A DNA stretch of 64,000 bases from Acidovorax sp. A1169 (GTDB lineage: Bacteria > Pseudomonadota > Gammaproteobacteria > Burkholderiales > Burkholderiaceae_C), in contig NZ_JAUZDX010000023.1 in NCBI RefSeq assembly GCF_030704685.1, positions 1 through 64,000 of the forward strand. The letters are read 5' to 3'. Of this stretch, positions 37,018 through 45,191 are shown in pieces. Within the stretch, counting starts at the first letter, position 1; every line of letters begins with the position of its first letter. The notes below the pieces were generated by a model, which saw only the letters and a program-made list of their open reading frames with translations, did not search any database and was not told where the DNA came from. The position numbers and the translations under genes were made by a program.

Positions 37018-37422
37018 TTACTGGCCCATCTGCAGGGTCTTGAGCAGAAGTGACTTGGCCGTGTTCATCACCTCGACGTTGTTCTGGTACGAGCGCGACG
37101 CTGAAATCATGTTCACCATCTCCTCCACGGCGTTCACGTTGGAGTGGGTCACGTAGCCCTGCTCATCGGCAGAAGGATGGCTGGGGTCGTGGATCTTGCG
37201 GCCCGGCACATTGCTTTCGGTGATGGCGCTCACGCGCACGCCGTCCGAGCCCTGCTCGCCCATGTTGGTGGTGCGAAAGACCACCTGGCGTGCCTGGTAG
37301 GCCTTGCCGTCGGGGCCGGCCACTGCATCGACGTTGGCCAGGTTGCTGGCCACGACGTTCAGGCGCTGGGACTGCGCACTGATGGCGCTGCCCGAGACGT
37401 TGAAGATGGAGAACATGGACAT
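37018..37422 (-). CDS. flgC: Flagellar proximal rod protein FlgC
   Basis: Rod protein of 134 residues with FNVSGSAISAQSQRLNVVASN at the N-terminus, the central DPSHPSADEQGYVTHSNVN (family DPxHPxAD motif) and helical C-terminus. It lies 30 bases downstream of flgB. Confidence 0.96.
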   Translation of the reverse strand: MSMFSIFNVSGSAISAQSQRLNVVASNLANVDAVAGPDGKAYQARQVVFRTTNMGEQGSDGVRVSAITESNVPGRKIHDPSHPSADEQGYVTHSNVNAVEEMVNMISASRSYQNNVEVMNTAKSLLLKTLQMGQ

Positions 37423-37452
37423 GGTGGGGTGCCTCTTGGGTCGCTATGGGGC

Positions 37453-37944
37453 TTACTGGCCCTGGATGGCGCTGAGCATGGTCTTGGCGTTGCCGTTGAT
37501 GAAGCGCAGCGTGGCTTCGTAGCGCACGGCGTTGTCCACGAAGGCGGCGCGTTCGCGGTCCAGGTCCACCGAGTTGTTGTCCAGGCTGGGCTGGGTCTGC
37601 ACGGAATAGGCCAGCTTGCCCTTGCTCCCCAGCTCGGCCGACGTGCCCGGGTCTGCAGAAGAGGCGGCGATGTGCCGCGGATCGGTGCCGATGGTGACCG
37701 TGGGCCGCTCGCTGGTGTAGCCGGAGCTGCCCAGCGTGGTCGTGGACAGGCGGTGTGGCGATTCGGTGAATGAGGAGCGCTCGCCCGTGGCGTTGCTCAG
37801 CGCGTCGGAGAATTTGAAGTCGCGTGCGACGTAGCCGGGGGTATCGGCATTCGCAATATTGCTGGCGATGGCGCGCTGGCGCTCGGCACGCAGGATCAGT
37901 GCGTTGCCGTGGAAGTCCAGCCGGTTGGTCATCTTGTCAAGCAT
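37453..37944 (-). CDS. flgB: Flagellar proximal rod protein FlgB
   Basis: Rod protein of about 163 residues; first gene of the rod-hook operon. The ATG at 37944 follows GAGG at a spacing of five. The N-terminal LDFHGNALILRAERQRAIASN and NIANADTPGYVARD are diagnostic, and the C-terminus ends NGNAKTMLSAIQGQ. It is divergent from flgA. Confidence 0.95.
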   Translation of the reverse strand: MLDKMTNRLDFHGNALILRAERQRAIASNIANADTPGYVARDFKFSDALSNATGERSSFTESPHRLSTTTLGSSGYTSERPTVTIGTDPRHIAASSADPGTSAELGSKGKLAYSVQTQPSLDNNSVDLDRERAAFVDNAVRYEATLRFINGNAKTMLSAIQGQ

Positions 37945-37971
37945 GTCTGCCTCACGTCCAGGTTGCGAAAG

Positions 37972-38032
37972 CGCCAGCAAAAACGGTTTTCTGGCGTGGC
38001 TCGATTATGAAAACCGCCCGGATTTTCTAAAG
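37972..38032 (-). promoter_or_regulatory. Candidate flgB promoter and inverted repeat in the flgB/flgA divergent region
   Basis: On the minus strand, TTTAGA (38027-38032) and CATAAT (38005-38010) are 16 bases apart, an acceptable sigma-70 arrangement for flgB. CGCCAG (37972-37977) and CTGGCG (37992-37997) form an inverted repeat between promoter and gene and could bind a regulator such as FlhDC, though I see no exact FlhDC consensus. Confidence 0.3.
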
Positions 38033-38159
38033 CGCGAAGAGCCCGCGTTTGGGGCCGCAGTTCGGGGGTTCGGCGGCGGCCAGGGGGCCTACAGTGATGG
38101 TCGTGAAATGGCCTCTGCACCGTGTTGCAGGGCCGCACTGACGTACCAGGAGGCGCCCC

Positions 38160-38906
38160 ATGGCATCAGCATCAGCATTCCCATCCCTGTCCACGGCCGG
38201 CCGCACCGCGTTGGCCGCACTGGCCTGTGTGCTGGCCGCTGGCATGGCCCAGGCCCAGGCAGTGGCCGACCCCGCCGCAGACCTGCCCGCCCTGACCCAG
38301 CGCTGGCTGGACGATGCCATCACGCGCAACCAGCCTGCCGGCCTGCCGCTGCGCATGGAGGTGAGCATTGGTGCGCTGGACAGCCGGTTGCGCCTGGCGC
38401 CCTGTGCCCGGGTCGAGCCCTATCTGCCGGCAGGTTCGCGCCTGTGGGGCCGCACCCGGCTGGGCCTGCGCTGCGTGGAAGGGCAGACCGCCTGGAACGT
38501 GTTCCTGCCCGTCACGGTCAAGGCCTGGGGGCCGGCGTGGGTGCTGACGGGCAATGTGGCCTCCGGTGCCGTGTTGAGCGCCAATGACGCCACCGAGGCC
38601 GAGGTGGACTGGGCCGCCGATGCGGCCGCCATCGTGGCCAATCCCGACCAGTGGGTCGGCCAGATTGCCTCGCGCCCCCTGGTGGCAGGGCAGGCCTTGC
38701 GCCAGCCGATGGTGCGTGCGCCGAGTATTTTCAAGGCCGGCGCCCAGGTGCGGGTGGCGGCACAAGGGCCCGGTTATGCGGTAACCTCGTCAGGGCAGGC
38801 ACTCTCTGCGGGCGCCGTAGGCCAGACTGTGCGTGTACGCATGGATAATGGTCGTACCATCTCTGGTATTGTGGGTGAAAATGGAACGGTTGACGTTACC
38901 CTTTGA
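38160..38906 (+). CDS. flgA: Flagella basal-body P-ring formation protein FlgA
   Basis: Periplasmic chaperone of 248 residues that helps FlgI assemble. It has a signal peptide ending AAGMAQAQA and a C-terminal SAF/ChapFlgA domain with GAVLSANDATEAEVDW, RPLVAGQALRQPMV and VRVRMDNGRTISGIV. It is divergent from flgB and first of three genes flgA-flgM-flgN; flgM has its own promoter downstream. Confidence 0.95.
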   Translation: MASASAFPSLSTAGRTALAALACVLAAGMAQAQAVADPAADLPALTQRWLDDAITRNQPAGLPLRMEVSIGALDSRLRLAPCARVEPYLPAGSRLWGRTRLGLRCVEGQTAWNVFLPVTVKAWGPAWVLTGNVASGAVLSANDATEAEVDWAADAAAIVANPDQWVGQIASRPLVAGQALRQPMVRAPSIFKAGAQVRVAAQGPGYAVTSSGQALSAGAVGQTVRVRMDNGRTISGIVGENGTVDVTL

Positions 38907-38929
38907 TTCATCCCGCCTGCATAAACAGC

Positions 38930-38956
38930 TAAAGTCCAGCGCCAAAGGGTCGAAAA
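38930..38956 (+). promoter_or_regulatory. Sigma-28 promoter of flgM
   Basis: TAAAGTCC, an 11-base spacer, then GTCGAAAA. This agrees with the known sigma-28 consensus TAAAGTTT-N11-GCCGATAA in spacing, in TAAAGT and in six of eight bases of the -10 box. The same -10 box, GTCGAAAA, at the same spacing occurs before fliC2. A class 3 promoter for flgM is known in other bacteria. Confidence 0.75.
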
Positions 38957-38998
38957 CATTGCTACGAGCTCCGTGTCATCGGAGCGCTGGAGAAGGCG

Positions 38999-39328
38999 AT
39001 GAAGATAGGTCAACCACCGGAACTTCCGGGCGCACTGGCGCAAACGGGGCAGGCCAAGCAGGCCAAGGCCCCCGCTGCAGCCCCTGCTACGCCCCAAGGA
39101 GTGGCAACAGGCACTGCGGCTGCCCCTGCCCCTGGCGTGCCTGTGACGGTTTCCACCGCAGCGCGGGCCCTGGATCAGACGGGCCGTGCCTCGGGCGATT
39201 TCGACACCAAGAAGGTGGCGGCGGTGCGTGCTGCCATTGAAAAGGGCACGTTCACGGTCAGCGCCGGCGCCATTGCCGACAAGCTGCTGGCCAACGCCCA
39301 AGAGATTTTTTCCCGCTCGCGCGGCTAG
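38999..39328 (+). CDS. flgM: Anti-sigma-28 factor FlgM
   Basis: Small protein of 109 residues that binds and holds FliA until it is exported through the finished hook. The C-terminal half is the conserved FlgM domain (FDTKKVAAVRAAIEKGTFTV, then AGAIADKLLANAQEI). The N-terminal half is Ala/Pro/Thr-rich and probably disordered. GGAGAAGG is a strong ribosome site. The sigma-28 promoter before it makes a feedback loop with fliA, which is encoded close by. Confidence 0.92.
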   Translation: MKIGQPPELPGALAQTGQAKQAKAPAAAPATPQGVATGTAAAPAPGVPVTVSTAARALDQTGRASGDFDTKKVAAVRAAIEKGTFTVSAGAIADKLLANAQEIFSRSRG

Positions 39329-39379
39329 CGTGACCGCTTTCTTCCAGGCGTCACCGGTCCGCATTCACCAGGACAAGCC

Positions 39380-39766
39380 GTGACCACGCCTCTGGAAGAC
39401 GCCCTGCAGGCCGTTGAACAGCACATCGAGATGGTGTCTGCCGCCCTGCTCAAGGCCGATGCCCCCACCCTCGAACAAGCAAGCACCGGGCTGCGCGACA
39501 CCGCAGCCCGTTTTTCGTATGCACTGGACCTGTCGCGCCAGCAGGTGAGCATCATCACTCCCGCCCTCAAGGCTCGCATGGACGCCATCGCCGCCACCCT
39601 GGTGGTGCACCGCGAAAGCCTGGCCCGCCTGGCAGCCATCACCGACCGCCAGACCGCCGTGCTCGTCCCGTCCCAGGACAGCTCTGCCAATGCCACCTAC
39701 GGCAACGGCCTGGGCGGCAAGCAAAAAGCCGCCGGCGTCGCCAAGATCTACCGCTCGGCCGGCTGA
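39380..39766 (+). CDS. flgN: Flagellar export chaperone FlgN
   Basis: Cytoplasmic helical chaperone of 128 residues for FlgK and FlgL. The GTG start follows AGGA at a good spacing. Long amphipathic helices (DALQAVEQHIEMVSAALLKAD; ARMDAIAATLVVHRESLARLA) and the position after flgM identify it. Sequence identity within this family is low, so position carries weight. Confidence 0.85.
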   Translation: MTTPLEDALQAVEQHIEMVSAALLKADAPTLEQASTGLRDTAARFSYALDLSRQQVSIITPALKARMDAIAATLVVHRESLARLAAITDRQTAVLVPSQDSSANATYGNGLGGKQKAAGVAKIYRSAG

Positions 39767-39818
39767 TCGGCGCGCGCCACAGGCGCGGCAAGACCGCACT
39801 GTATGGCCACAATTTTTT

Positions 39819-40067
39819 TGTACTAGTACATAGCTCCGTCCTGAATGGCGCGCAAGCGCCAGGACAAACCCGTGGATAGCGCGCGCCCCATACCAGGGCA
39901 GCCGTGCGAGGGCCGCCCCGCCGCACTGGCTGCGTCCCCCTTCCCGAATGGCGGAGCCATTCGAGAGAAGGGGCTGAGGGCCGCGGCTCCAAGCCTGCCT
40001 GCGCAGGCTTGGACGTGCCCGAAGAGCCGCCGCCTCTGGCGGCGGTGCCGAGGCGCGTCAGCGCCTC
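39819..40067. repeat. Array of four stem-loops plus a palindrome in the flgN/fliA convergent spacer
   Basis: The 315 bases between flgN and fliA hold no gene. They start with the palindrome TGTACTAGTACA (39819-39830). Four hairpins follow: CGAATGGC/GCCATTCG inside a longer stem flanked by CCCCCTT and AAGGGG (about 39936-39973); CCAAGCCTGC/GCAGGCTTGG with a four-base loop (39989-40012); CCGCCGCC/GGCGGCGG with a three-base loop (40027-40045); and GAGGCGC/GCGCCTC with a four-base loop (40050-40067). None has a T-run, so they are not classical terminators. They may be a REP-like element or a two-way transcription block. Confidence 0.7.
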
Positions 40068-40081
40068 AGGGGGTTGTACGC

Positions 40082-40798
40082 TTAATGACTGCGCATCTTC
40101 GCCCGCAACCGGGCGATCGACTGGCTGTGCAACTGGCACACCCGCGACTCGGTGACCCCCAGCACGGCCGCGATCTCCTTGAGATTCATGTCGTGCTCGT
40201 AGTACATGCCCATGATGTGCTGTTCGCGCTCGGGCAGTGACTCGATGGCCGTAACCAGCGCCGAGCGCAGGCGGTGGTCGCGCAGCATTTCGAGCGGGTT
40301 GGCGGTCTCGTCGCCCACATGGCGGTCGAGGAAACCATCATCGTCGTCATTGCTGTGGGTCATGTCCTCCAGGTACACGAGCTGCGTGCCCCGCACCCGG
40401 CCCAGCAGGCTCTGGTATTCGGGCAGGGCCATGCCCATCTCGCTGGCGATCTCCGATTCGAGCGGGCTGCGGCCCAGGCGCTGCTCCAGCCGGTTGACGG
40501 CCTGCTCGATGTCCTTCTGGCTCTTGCGCGAACTGCGCGACATCCAGTCACCCTCGCGCAGCTCATCGAGCATGGCGCCGCGGATGCGCTGGGTGGCAAA
40601 GGTCTCGAACTGCACGCCCTGTGCGGCCTCGTAGCGCGAAAGGGCTTCCGCCAGGCCCATCATGCCGACCTGGATCAGATCGTCCAGCTCTACATTGGGA
40701 GGCAGCTTGGCGATCATGTGGTGTGCGATCCGCCGTACCAGGGGCACGTGCTGGCGAATCATCGCATCACGATCGAGCTGGCCTTTGGCGGTGTACAT
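40082..40798 (-). CDS. fliA: Flagellar sigma factor FliA (sigma-28)
   Basis: RNA polymerase sigma factor of 238 residues, the usual length. Region 2 has LVRRIAHHMIAKLPPNVELD and DLIQVGMMGLAEALSRYE, region 3 has LRRSPLESEIASEMG-like sequence, and region 4 has LPEREQHIMGMYYEHDMNLKE and VTESRVCQLHSQSIARLR. The ATG at 40798 is chosen because it gives the conserved start MYTAKGQLDRDAMI. It is the last gene of the flhB-flhA-flhF-flhG-fliA set and probably reads the promoters at 38930 and 62044. Confidence 0.96.
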   Translation of the reverse strand: MYTAKGQLDRDAMIRQHVPLVRRIAHHMIAKLPPNVELDDLIQVGMMGLAEALSRYEAAQGVQFETFATQRIRGAMLDELREGDWMSRSSRKSQKDIEQAVNRLEQRLGRSPLESEIASEMGMALPEYQSLLGRVRGTQLVYLEDMTHSNDDDDGFLDRHVGDETANPLEMLRDHRLRSALVTAIESLPEREQHIMGMYYEHDMNLKEIAAVLGVTESRVCQLHSQSIARLRAKMRSH

Positions 40799-40802
40799 CA
40801 GA

Positions 40803-41609
40803 TCAGTGGCTCCGGAGAAGATGTGCAGCTGCAGGTATACCAGCAAAATTGCTGGATGCAATTGCAGCTGCAGCCGCCATCGTTCCATTGATGGTGCCCG
40901 CGTTTTCCAGCAGTTGCAAGGCCAGGCGCTGCAGGTCCTGGGGATTCTGGGTGGAGACGGCGGTAGTGTGCACCTGACCGCCCAGGTGGCGCTCGGCGCA
41001 GTCCTGCAATGTCTGCAATGCGGCAAGGGTCTTGCGGCGCTCGGCCGTGCCCGAGCCGCGCAACAGCGCCGCCACGGTGCAGGACAGGCCGGTGTGCTGG
41101 GCCATCTGCTTGAGGCTCTTGTAGGTGGTGAGCACGCCCGCGGCGGCGCCCTCCATCACCATCAGCGGCATGGTCCGGGTATGGGTGAGCAACTGGCCCA
41201 GCAGGGGAGGTGGGGCGTGCAGCACCAGGATGCTGTAGGCGCGCACGCAGGGCTGGATGTCCTGCAGCGGCGAGACATGCGCCGGGCGATCGGCCCGGCT
41301 GATCTGCCACAGGCCCCGAGCGGCGGGGATCACCGCCAGGGAGGAGGCTGCGGCGCCCTGGTCCATGCCGTCGTGCCAGGGTGCCCGGCGCAGCAGGTGG
41401 TACAGGCCCGGGGACTCGTCGGTCTCGTAGCCCGTGGCGTCGAGCACCACGACCGGGTAACCCATCCGCTGCAGGCTGGCGCAGATCTGCCACAGGGTCT
41501 CGAGGCCGCTGCCGGCCTGTTCCTGGCTGGCCACGGCCAGTACGCGCAGTTCGGTCTGCGGGGTGAGGCTTTGCAGCCCCGCAGCTTGGTGAAAGCCGGT
41601 ATCAAGCAT
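40803..41609 (-). CDS. FlhG-like (MinD/ParA-fold) protein lacking the P-loop
   Basis: Protein of 268 residues in the genomic position of flhG, between flhF and fliA, overlapping the end of flhF by eight bases. The fold pattern is MinD-like: a first strand LRVLAVASQ, helix TLWQICASLQRMG, strand VVVLDATG and later strand AYSILVLHAPPP. The deviant Walker A loop KGGxGKT is absent; the loop reads QEQAGSGLET, with no lysine. The conserved aspartates of Walker B are also poorly kept. It is therefore a degenerate FlhG that probably does not hydrolyse ATP. What it does for flagellar number or FlhF control is open. Confidence 0.75.
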   Translation of the reverse strand: MLDTGFHQAAGLQSLTPQTELRVLAVASQEQAGSGLETLWQICASLQRMGYPVVVLDATGYETDESPGLYHLLRRAPWHDGMDQGAAASSLAVIPAARGLWQISRADRPAHVSPLQDIQPCVRAYSILVLHAPPPLLGQLLTHTRTMPLMVMEGAAAGVLTTYKSLKQMAQHTGLSCTVAALLRGSGTAERRKTLAALQTLQDCAERHLGGQVHTTAVSTQNPQDLQRLALQLLENAGTINGTMAAAAAIASSNFAGIPAAAHLLRSH

Positions 41610-43116
41610 CGACCAACCCCCTGTCGGTTACCAATTCGGGTGAATGCGAGAAGAAGAAATTCAGGTCGCTGGCCTTGGGGTCGAACGGCGACTTGACCGG
41701 CGCGCGCATCGAGGTGCTGATGAGCTGGTGGGCATCGGCCGCTTCCCAGTCTTCGGGCACGCGCTGGCCGTTGGTCACGCCGCGCAGCACCATCTGGTGG
41801 CGGATCAGGGCGTCGATGGAGGGGCCCAGCTTCACGGCCTCGTCCACCTTGGACAGGATGGCCTGCTGCGAGCCCTTGGTCTTGAAGGCGGTCAGCACGT
41901 CGTCCAGCGTGTCGCCGTGGCAGCCGGCATTGAGCACCAGCAGGCGGTTGACGTGGGGCAGGTCGAGCACGTCGAGCATGTCGCGCTTGCGCGGGTCGCG
42001 CGGGGCAACGCCGGTGGTGTCGATCAGGACCATCTTCTTGCCGCTGAGCAGGCCCAGCAGGTCCTGCAGTGCCGCACGGTCGTGGGCCAGGTGGGCCACG
42101 ATGCCCAGCATGCGGCCATAGGTGCGCAACTGTTCGTGGGCGCCCACGCGGTAGGTGTCGAGGGTGATCAGGCCCACGCTGCCGGGGCCGTGGATGCGCG
42201 CGCACAGGGCGGCCAGCTTGGCGGTGGTGGTGGTCTTGCCGACGCCGGTGGAGCCCACCATGGCGAAGATGCCACCCTGCTCGTACAGGGGTGCGGCATC
42301 CGTGTCGGTCTTGAGGTTGCGTTCCAGAACCTCCATGAGCCAGCGCACGGATTCGGCGGCCGAGAGTTCCTCTGGCATGCGTTCGAGCACGGCGCGGGCC
42401 AGGGCGGGCGAGTAGCCGGCCCGGATCATCTTCAGCATCAGGTTGGACTGGATCGGGTTCTGGCGTGCCTGGCCCAGCCAGGCCAGTGTGTTGAAGCGGT
42501 CCTCGATCAGCTCTTTCATCGAGTGCAGCTCGCTCATCAGGTTCTGCTGGTTGTTCACCTGCGCGTTCGACAGCGAGGGGGCTTCCTGGCGCTGCTGCTT
42601 GCGGGGCGCGGGCTCTGCAAGGTCCATGGGGATCGAGCGCAGCGGGTTGTGGCGGGCCACCTGGGCGGCGGGGCGCTCACGGGCCAGCTCGGCGGCACGG
42701 TCACGGCTGCGCTCCATCATGGGAACCGGGTCGGACGGGCCGCTGATGGCCTCGTGGCGGCGGCGCAGCATGCGCTCGCGCACGTAGTCCTGGAAGGACA
42801 GGGTGCTCATGGCCAGTTGTTCGGTATCTTCCTCCACCGGGTTGCGGTGGGCCGCAGCGGCCGGCTGCGCAGCGCGGGGCGGCTGCTGTTGCAGCTGCTG
42901 GCGTTGGCTGGCCTGTGCCAGGGGGGAGGGGGCGCTCGATTGCCTGGCCGCCGCGGCACTGTCCAGCGACGAGAGCGTGTCCTCGGCGGTGGCCATCACC
43001 TCCACACCGTTGGCGGTGGGGCGGTTGGACAGGATCAGTGTGCCCTCGCCAAAGGCCATGCGTGCTTTGGCCAGTGCTTCACGGGACGTGGCAGCGTGAA
43101 AGCGTTTGATGTTCAT
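41602..43116 (-). CDS. flhF: Flagellar biosynthesis GTPase FlhF
   Basis: SRP-type GTPase of 504 residues that sets the site of flagellar assembly, usually at a pole. The N-terminus MNIKRFHAATSREALAKAR leads into a basic, Gln/Ala-rich region, and the C-terminal NG domain has the P-loop GSTGVGKTTTTAKLAAL (about residue 287), LITLDTYRVGAHEQL and VLIDTTGV. It overlaps flhA upstream (ATGA) and the FlhG-like gene downstream. Confidence 0.95.
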   Translation of the reverse strand: MNIKRFHAATSREALAKARMAFGEGTLILSNRPTANGVEVMATAEDTLSSLDSAAAARQSSAPSPLAQASQRQQLQQQPPRAAQPAAAAHRNPVEEDTEQLAMSTLSFQDYVRERMLRRRHEAISGPSDPVPMMERSRDRAAELARERPAAQVARHNPLRSIPMDLAEPAPRKQQRQEAPSLSNAQVNNQQNLMSELHSMKELIEDRFNTLAWLGQARQNPIQSNLMLKMIRAGYSPALARAVLERMPEELSAAESVRWLMEVLERNLKTDTDAAPLYEQGGIFAMVGSTGVGKTTTTAKLAALCARIHGPGSVGLITLDTYRVGAHEQLRTYGRMLGIVAHLAHDRAALQDLLGLLSGKKMVLIDTTGVAPRDPRKRDMLDVLDLPHVNRLLVLNAGCHGDTLDDVLTAFKTKGSQQAILSKVDEAVKLGPSIDALIRHQMVLRGVTNGQRVPEDWEAADAHQLISTSMRAPVKSPFDPKASDLNFFFSHSPELVTDRGLVDA

Positions 43117-45191
43117 GATGCACCTTTGAGGATGGGCCCAATGCGGATGGTGTGGGTCTCAGGGATTTCGCTGTGCGCAAGGACCTGCAGGCGGGGCGCC
43201 ACGCGGCGCACCAGGCGGGAGATCGCGGTGCGGATCTGGTCGGGAACGAGCAGGCAGGCGGGCAGGCCCATCTCTTCCTGGCGCAGGGCCACTTCGGCGG
43301 CCTTCTGGGTCAGGATGTCGGCCACGCCAGGGTCCAGCGCCGGGCTGGCGGTGTTGCCCAGGGCCTGCACCAGGAGGCGCTCCAGGCCGGGTTCGATGGC
43401 GATGACGTTGAGCTCGCGCGTCGGGCCATAGATCTGCTGGACGATGGCGGGCGACAGTGCGATTCGCACGCGGCGCGCCAGTTCCACGGGGTCGGAGATG
43501 CCGCCGGCATGCTCGGCCAGGGTCTCGATGATGGTGCGGATATCGCGGATGTGCACAGACTCTTCCAGCAGCAGCTGGAGGACTTTCTGGAACGTGGCGA
43601 TGGAAACCATTTTCGGGACGACTTCTTCGATGAGCTTGGGGGCCAGTTTGGCGACGTGTTCCACGAGTTGCTGCGTTTCGGTGCGGCTCAACAACTTGGC
43701 TGCCTGCACTTGCATCAAGTGTGACAAATGCGTCGCCATCACGGTTTCCGAATCAACGACCGTAAAGCCGGCCATTTGCGCCGCTTCCTTCTGGCGGTCG
43801 TCGATCCAGTGCGCGGGCAGACCGAAGGCCGGGTCGGTGGTCGGGGTACCGATCAGCGGCGTGGTGATGCCGCCTGGGTTGATGGCCAGGAACATGCCGG
43901 GGAAGGCTTCGCCTTCGCCCACCACCACGCCACGCAGCGTGATGCGGTAACCGCTGGGCTTGAGTTCGAGGTTGTCGCGCACATGCACGGCAGGGGGCAG
44001 GAAGCCCACTTCCTGCGCAAACTTGCGGCGCACGCCCTTGATGCGGGTCAGCAGGTCGCCCTGGCGGCTCTTGTCCACCAGCGTGATCAGGCGGTAGCCC
44101 AGTTCCAGGCCGAGCAGGTCCACGGGCTGCAGGTCGTCCCAGGTGGCTTCGCCATCGGCGGCCACGGGGGGCGGCGGGGCCACTTCCTCAGGCACCTGCT
44201 GGCGCTCGTAGAGCGTCCAGGCCCAGTAGCCGAGCAGCGCTCCGGTGATCAGGAACACCAGGTGCGGCATGCCGGGGATGAGGCCGAGCAGGATCAGGAT
44301 GCCGGCCGTGACGCCCAGCACGCGGGGCGACATGAACAGCTGCTGCACGATCTGGCGGCCCATGTCCTGTTCCTTGCCGACTCGCGAGATCACCATGGCA
44401 GCGGCCACCGAGATCAAGAGTCCGGGGATCTGGGCGACCAGCGCATCGCCGATGGCCAGCAGGATGTAGCTGTCGGCGGCCTGCTTGGCCGTGAGGTCGT
44501 GCTGCAGCACGCCGATGGCGAAGCCGCCGATGATGTTGATCAAGAGGATCAGGATGCCGGCGACGGCATCGCCGCGCACGAACTTGGAGGCACCGTCCAT
44601 GGAGCCGAAGAAGTTCGCTTCCTCGCCCACTTCGGCGCGGCGGCGCTTGGCTTCCTTCTCGTCGATCAGGCCGGCGTTGAGGTCGGCGTCCACCGCCATC
44701 TGCTTGCCGGGCATGGCGTCCAGCGTGAAGCGGGCCGACACTTCGGCAATGCGCTCGGCGCCCTTGGTGATCACCACGAAGTTGATAACCACCAGAATGG
44801 CGAAAACGATCAGGCCCACGGCGAAGTTGCCGCCGATCAGGAAGTGGCCGAAGGCCTCGATCACGGCACCGGCGGCGCCGGGGCCGGTGTGGCCTTCCAG
44901 CAACACAACACGGGTCGAGGCCACGTTCAGCGACAGGCGCATCAGCGTGGTGAGCAGCAGCACCGAGGGAAAGGCGGCAAAGTCCAGCGGCCGAATCATG
45001 TAGGCCGAGACCATCATCACCATCAGCGCCACGGCGATGTTCAGCGTGAAAAAGGTGTCCAGCAGCCAAGGCGGGATGGGCAGCACCATCAGGGCCAGGA
45101 TGGCCACCACCAGCAGCGGCGCCGACATGCCCTGGAAGGCCGACGTGTTCTTGCCCGCCCACAGCCGAAGGGAATTCAGGGAATTGTTCAT
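43113..45191 (-). CDS. flhA: Flagellar type III export protein FlhA
   Basis: Integral membrane export-gate protein of 692 residues. About eight N-terminal helices (from APLLVVAILALMVLPIPPWL) include the conserved loop RFTLDAMPGKQMAVDADLNAGLI (FHIPEP-region signature nearby), and a large cytoplasmic domain forms the chaperone-docking ring. Overlaps with both flhB and flhF indicate one operon. Confidence 0.96.
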   Translation of the reverse strand: MNNSLNSLRLWAGKNTSAFQGMSAPLLVVAILALMVLPIPPWLLDTFFTLNIAVALMVMMVSAYMIRPLDFAAFPSVLLLTTLMRLSLNVASTRVVLLEGHTGPGAAGAVIEAFGHFLIGGNFAVGLIVFAILVVINFVVITKGAERIAEVSARFTLDAMPGKQMAVDADLNAGLIDEKEAKRRRAEVGEEANFFGSMDGASKFVRGDAVAGILILLINIIGGFAIGVLQHDLTAKQAADSYILLAIGDALVAQIPGLLISVAAAMVISRVGKEQDMGRQIVQQLFMSPRVLGVTAGILILLGLIPGMPHLVFLITGALLGYWAWTLYERQQVPEEVAPPPPVAADGEATWDDLQPVDLLGLELGYRLITLVDKSRQGDLLTRIKGVRRKFAQEVGFLPPAVHVRDNLELKPSGYRITLRGVVVGEGEAFPGMFLAINPGGITTPLIGTPTTDPAFGLPAHWIDDRQKEAAQMAGFTVVDSETVMATHLSHLMQVQAAKLLSRTETQQLVEHVAKLAPKLIEEVVPKMVSIATFQKVLQLLLEESVHIRDIRTIIETLAEHAGGISDPVELARRVRIALSPAIVQQIYGPTRELNVIAIEPGLERLLVQALGNTASPALDPGVADILTQKAAEVALRQEEMGLPACLLVPDQIRTAISRLVRRVAPRLQVLAHSEIPETHTIRIGPILKGAS

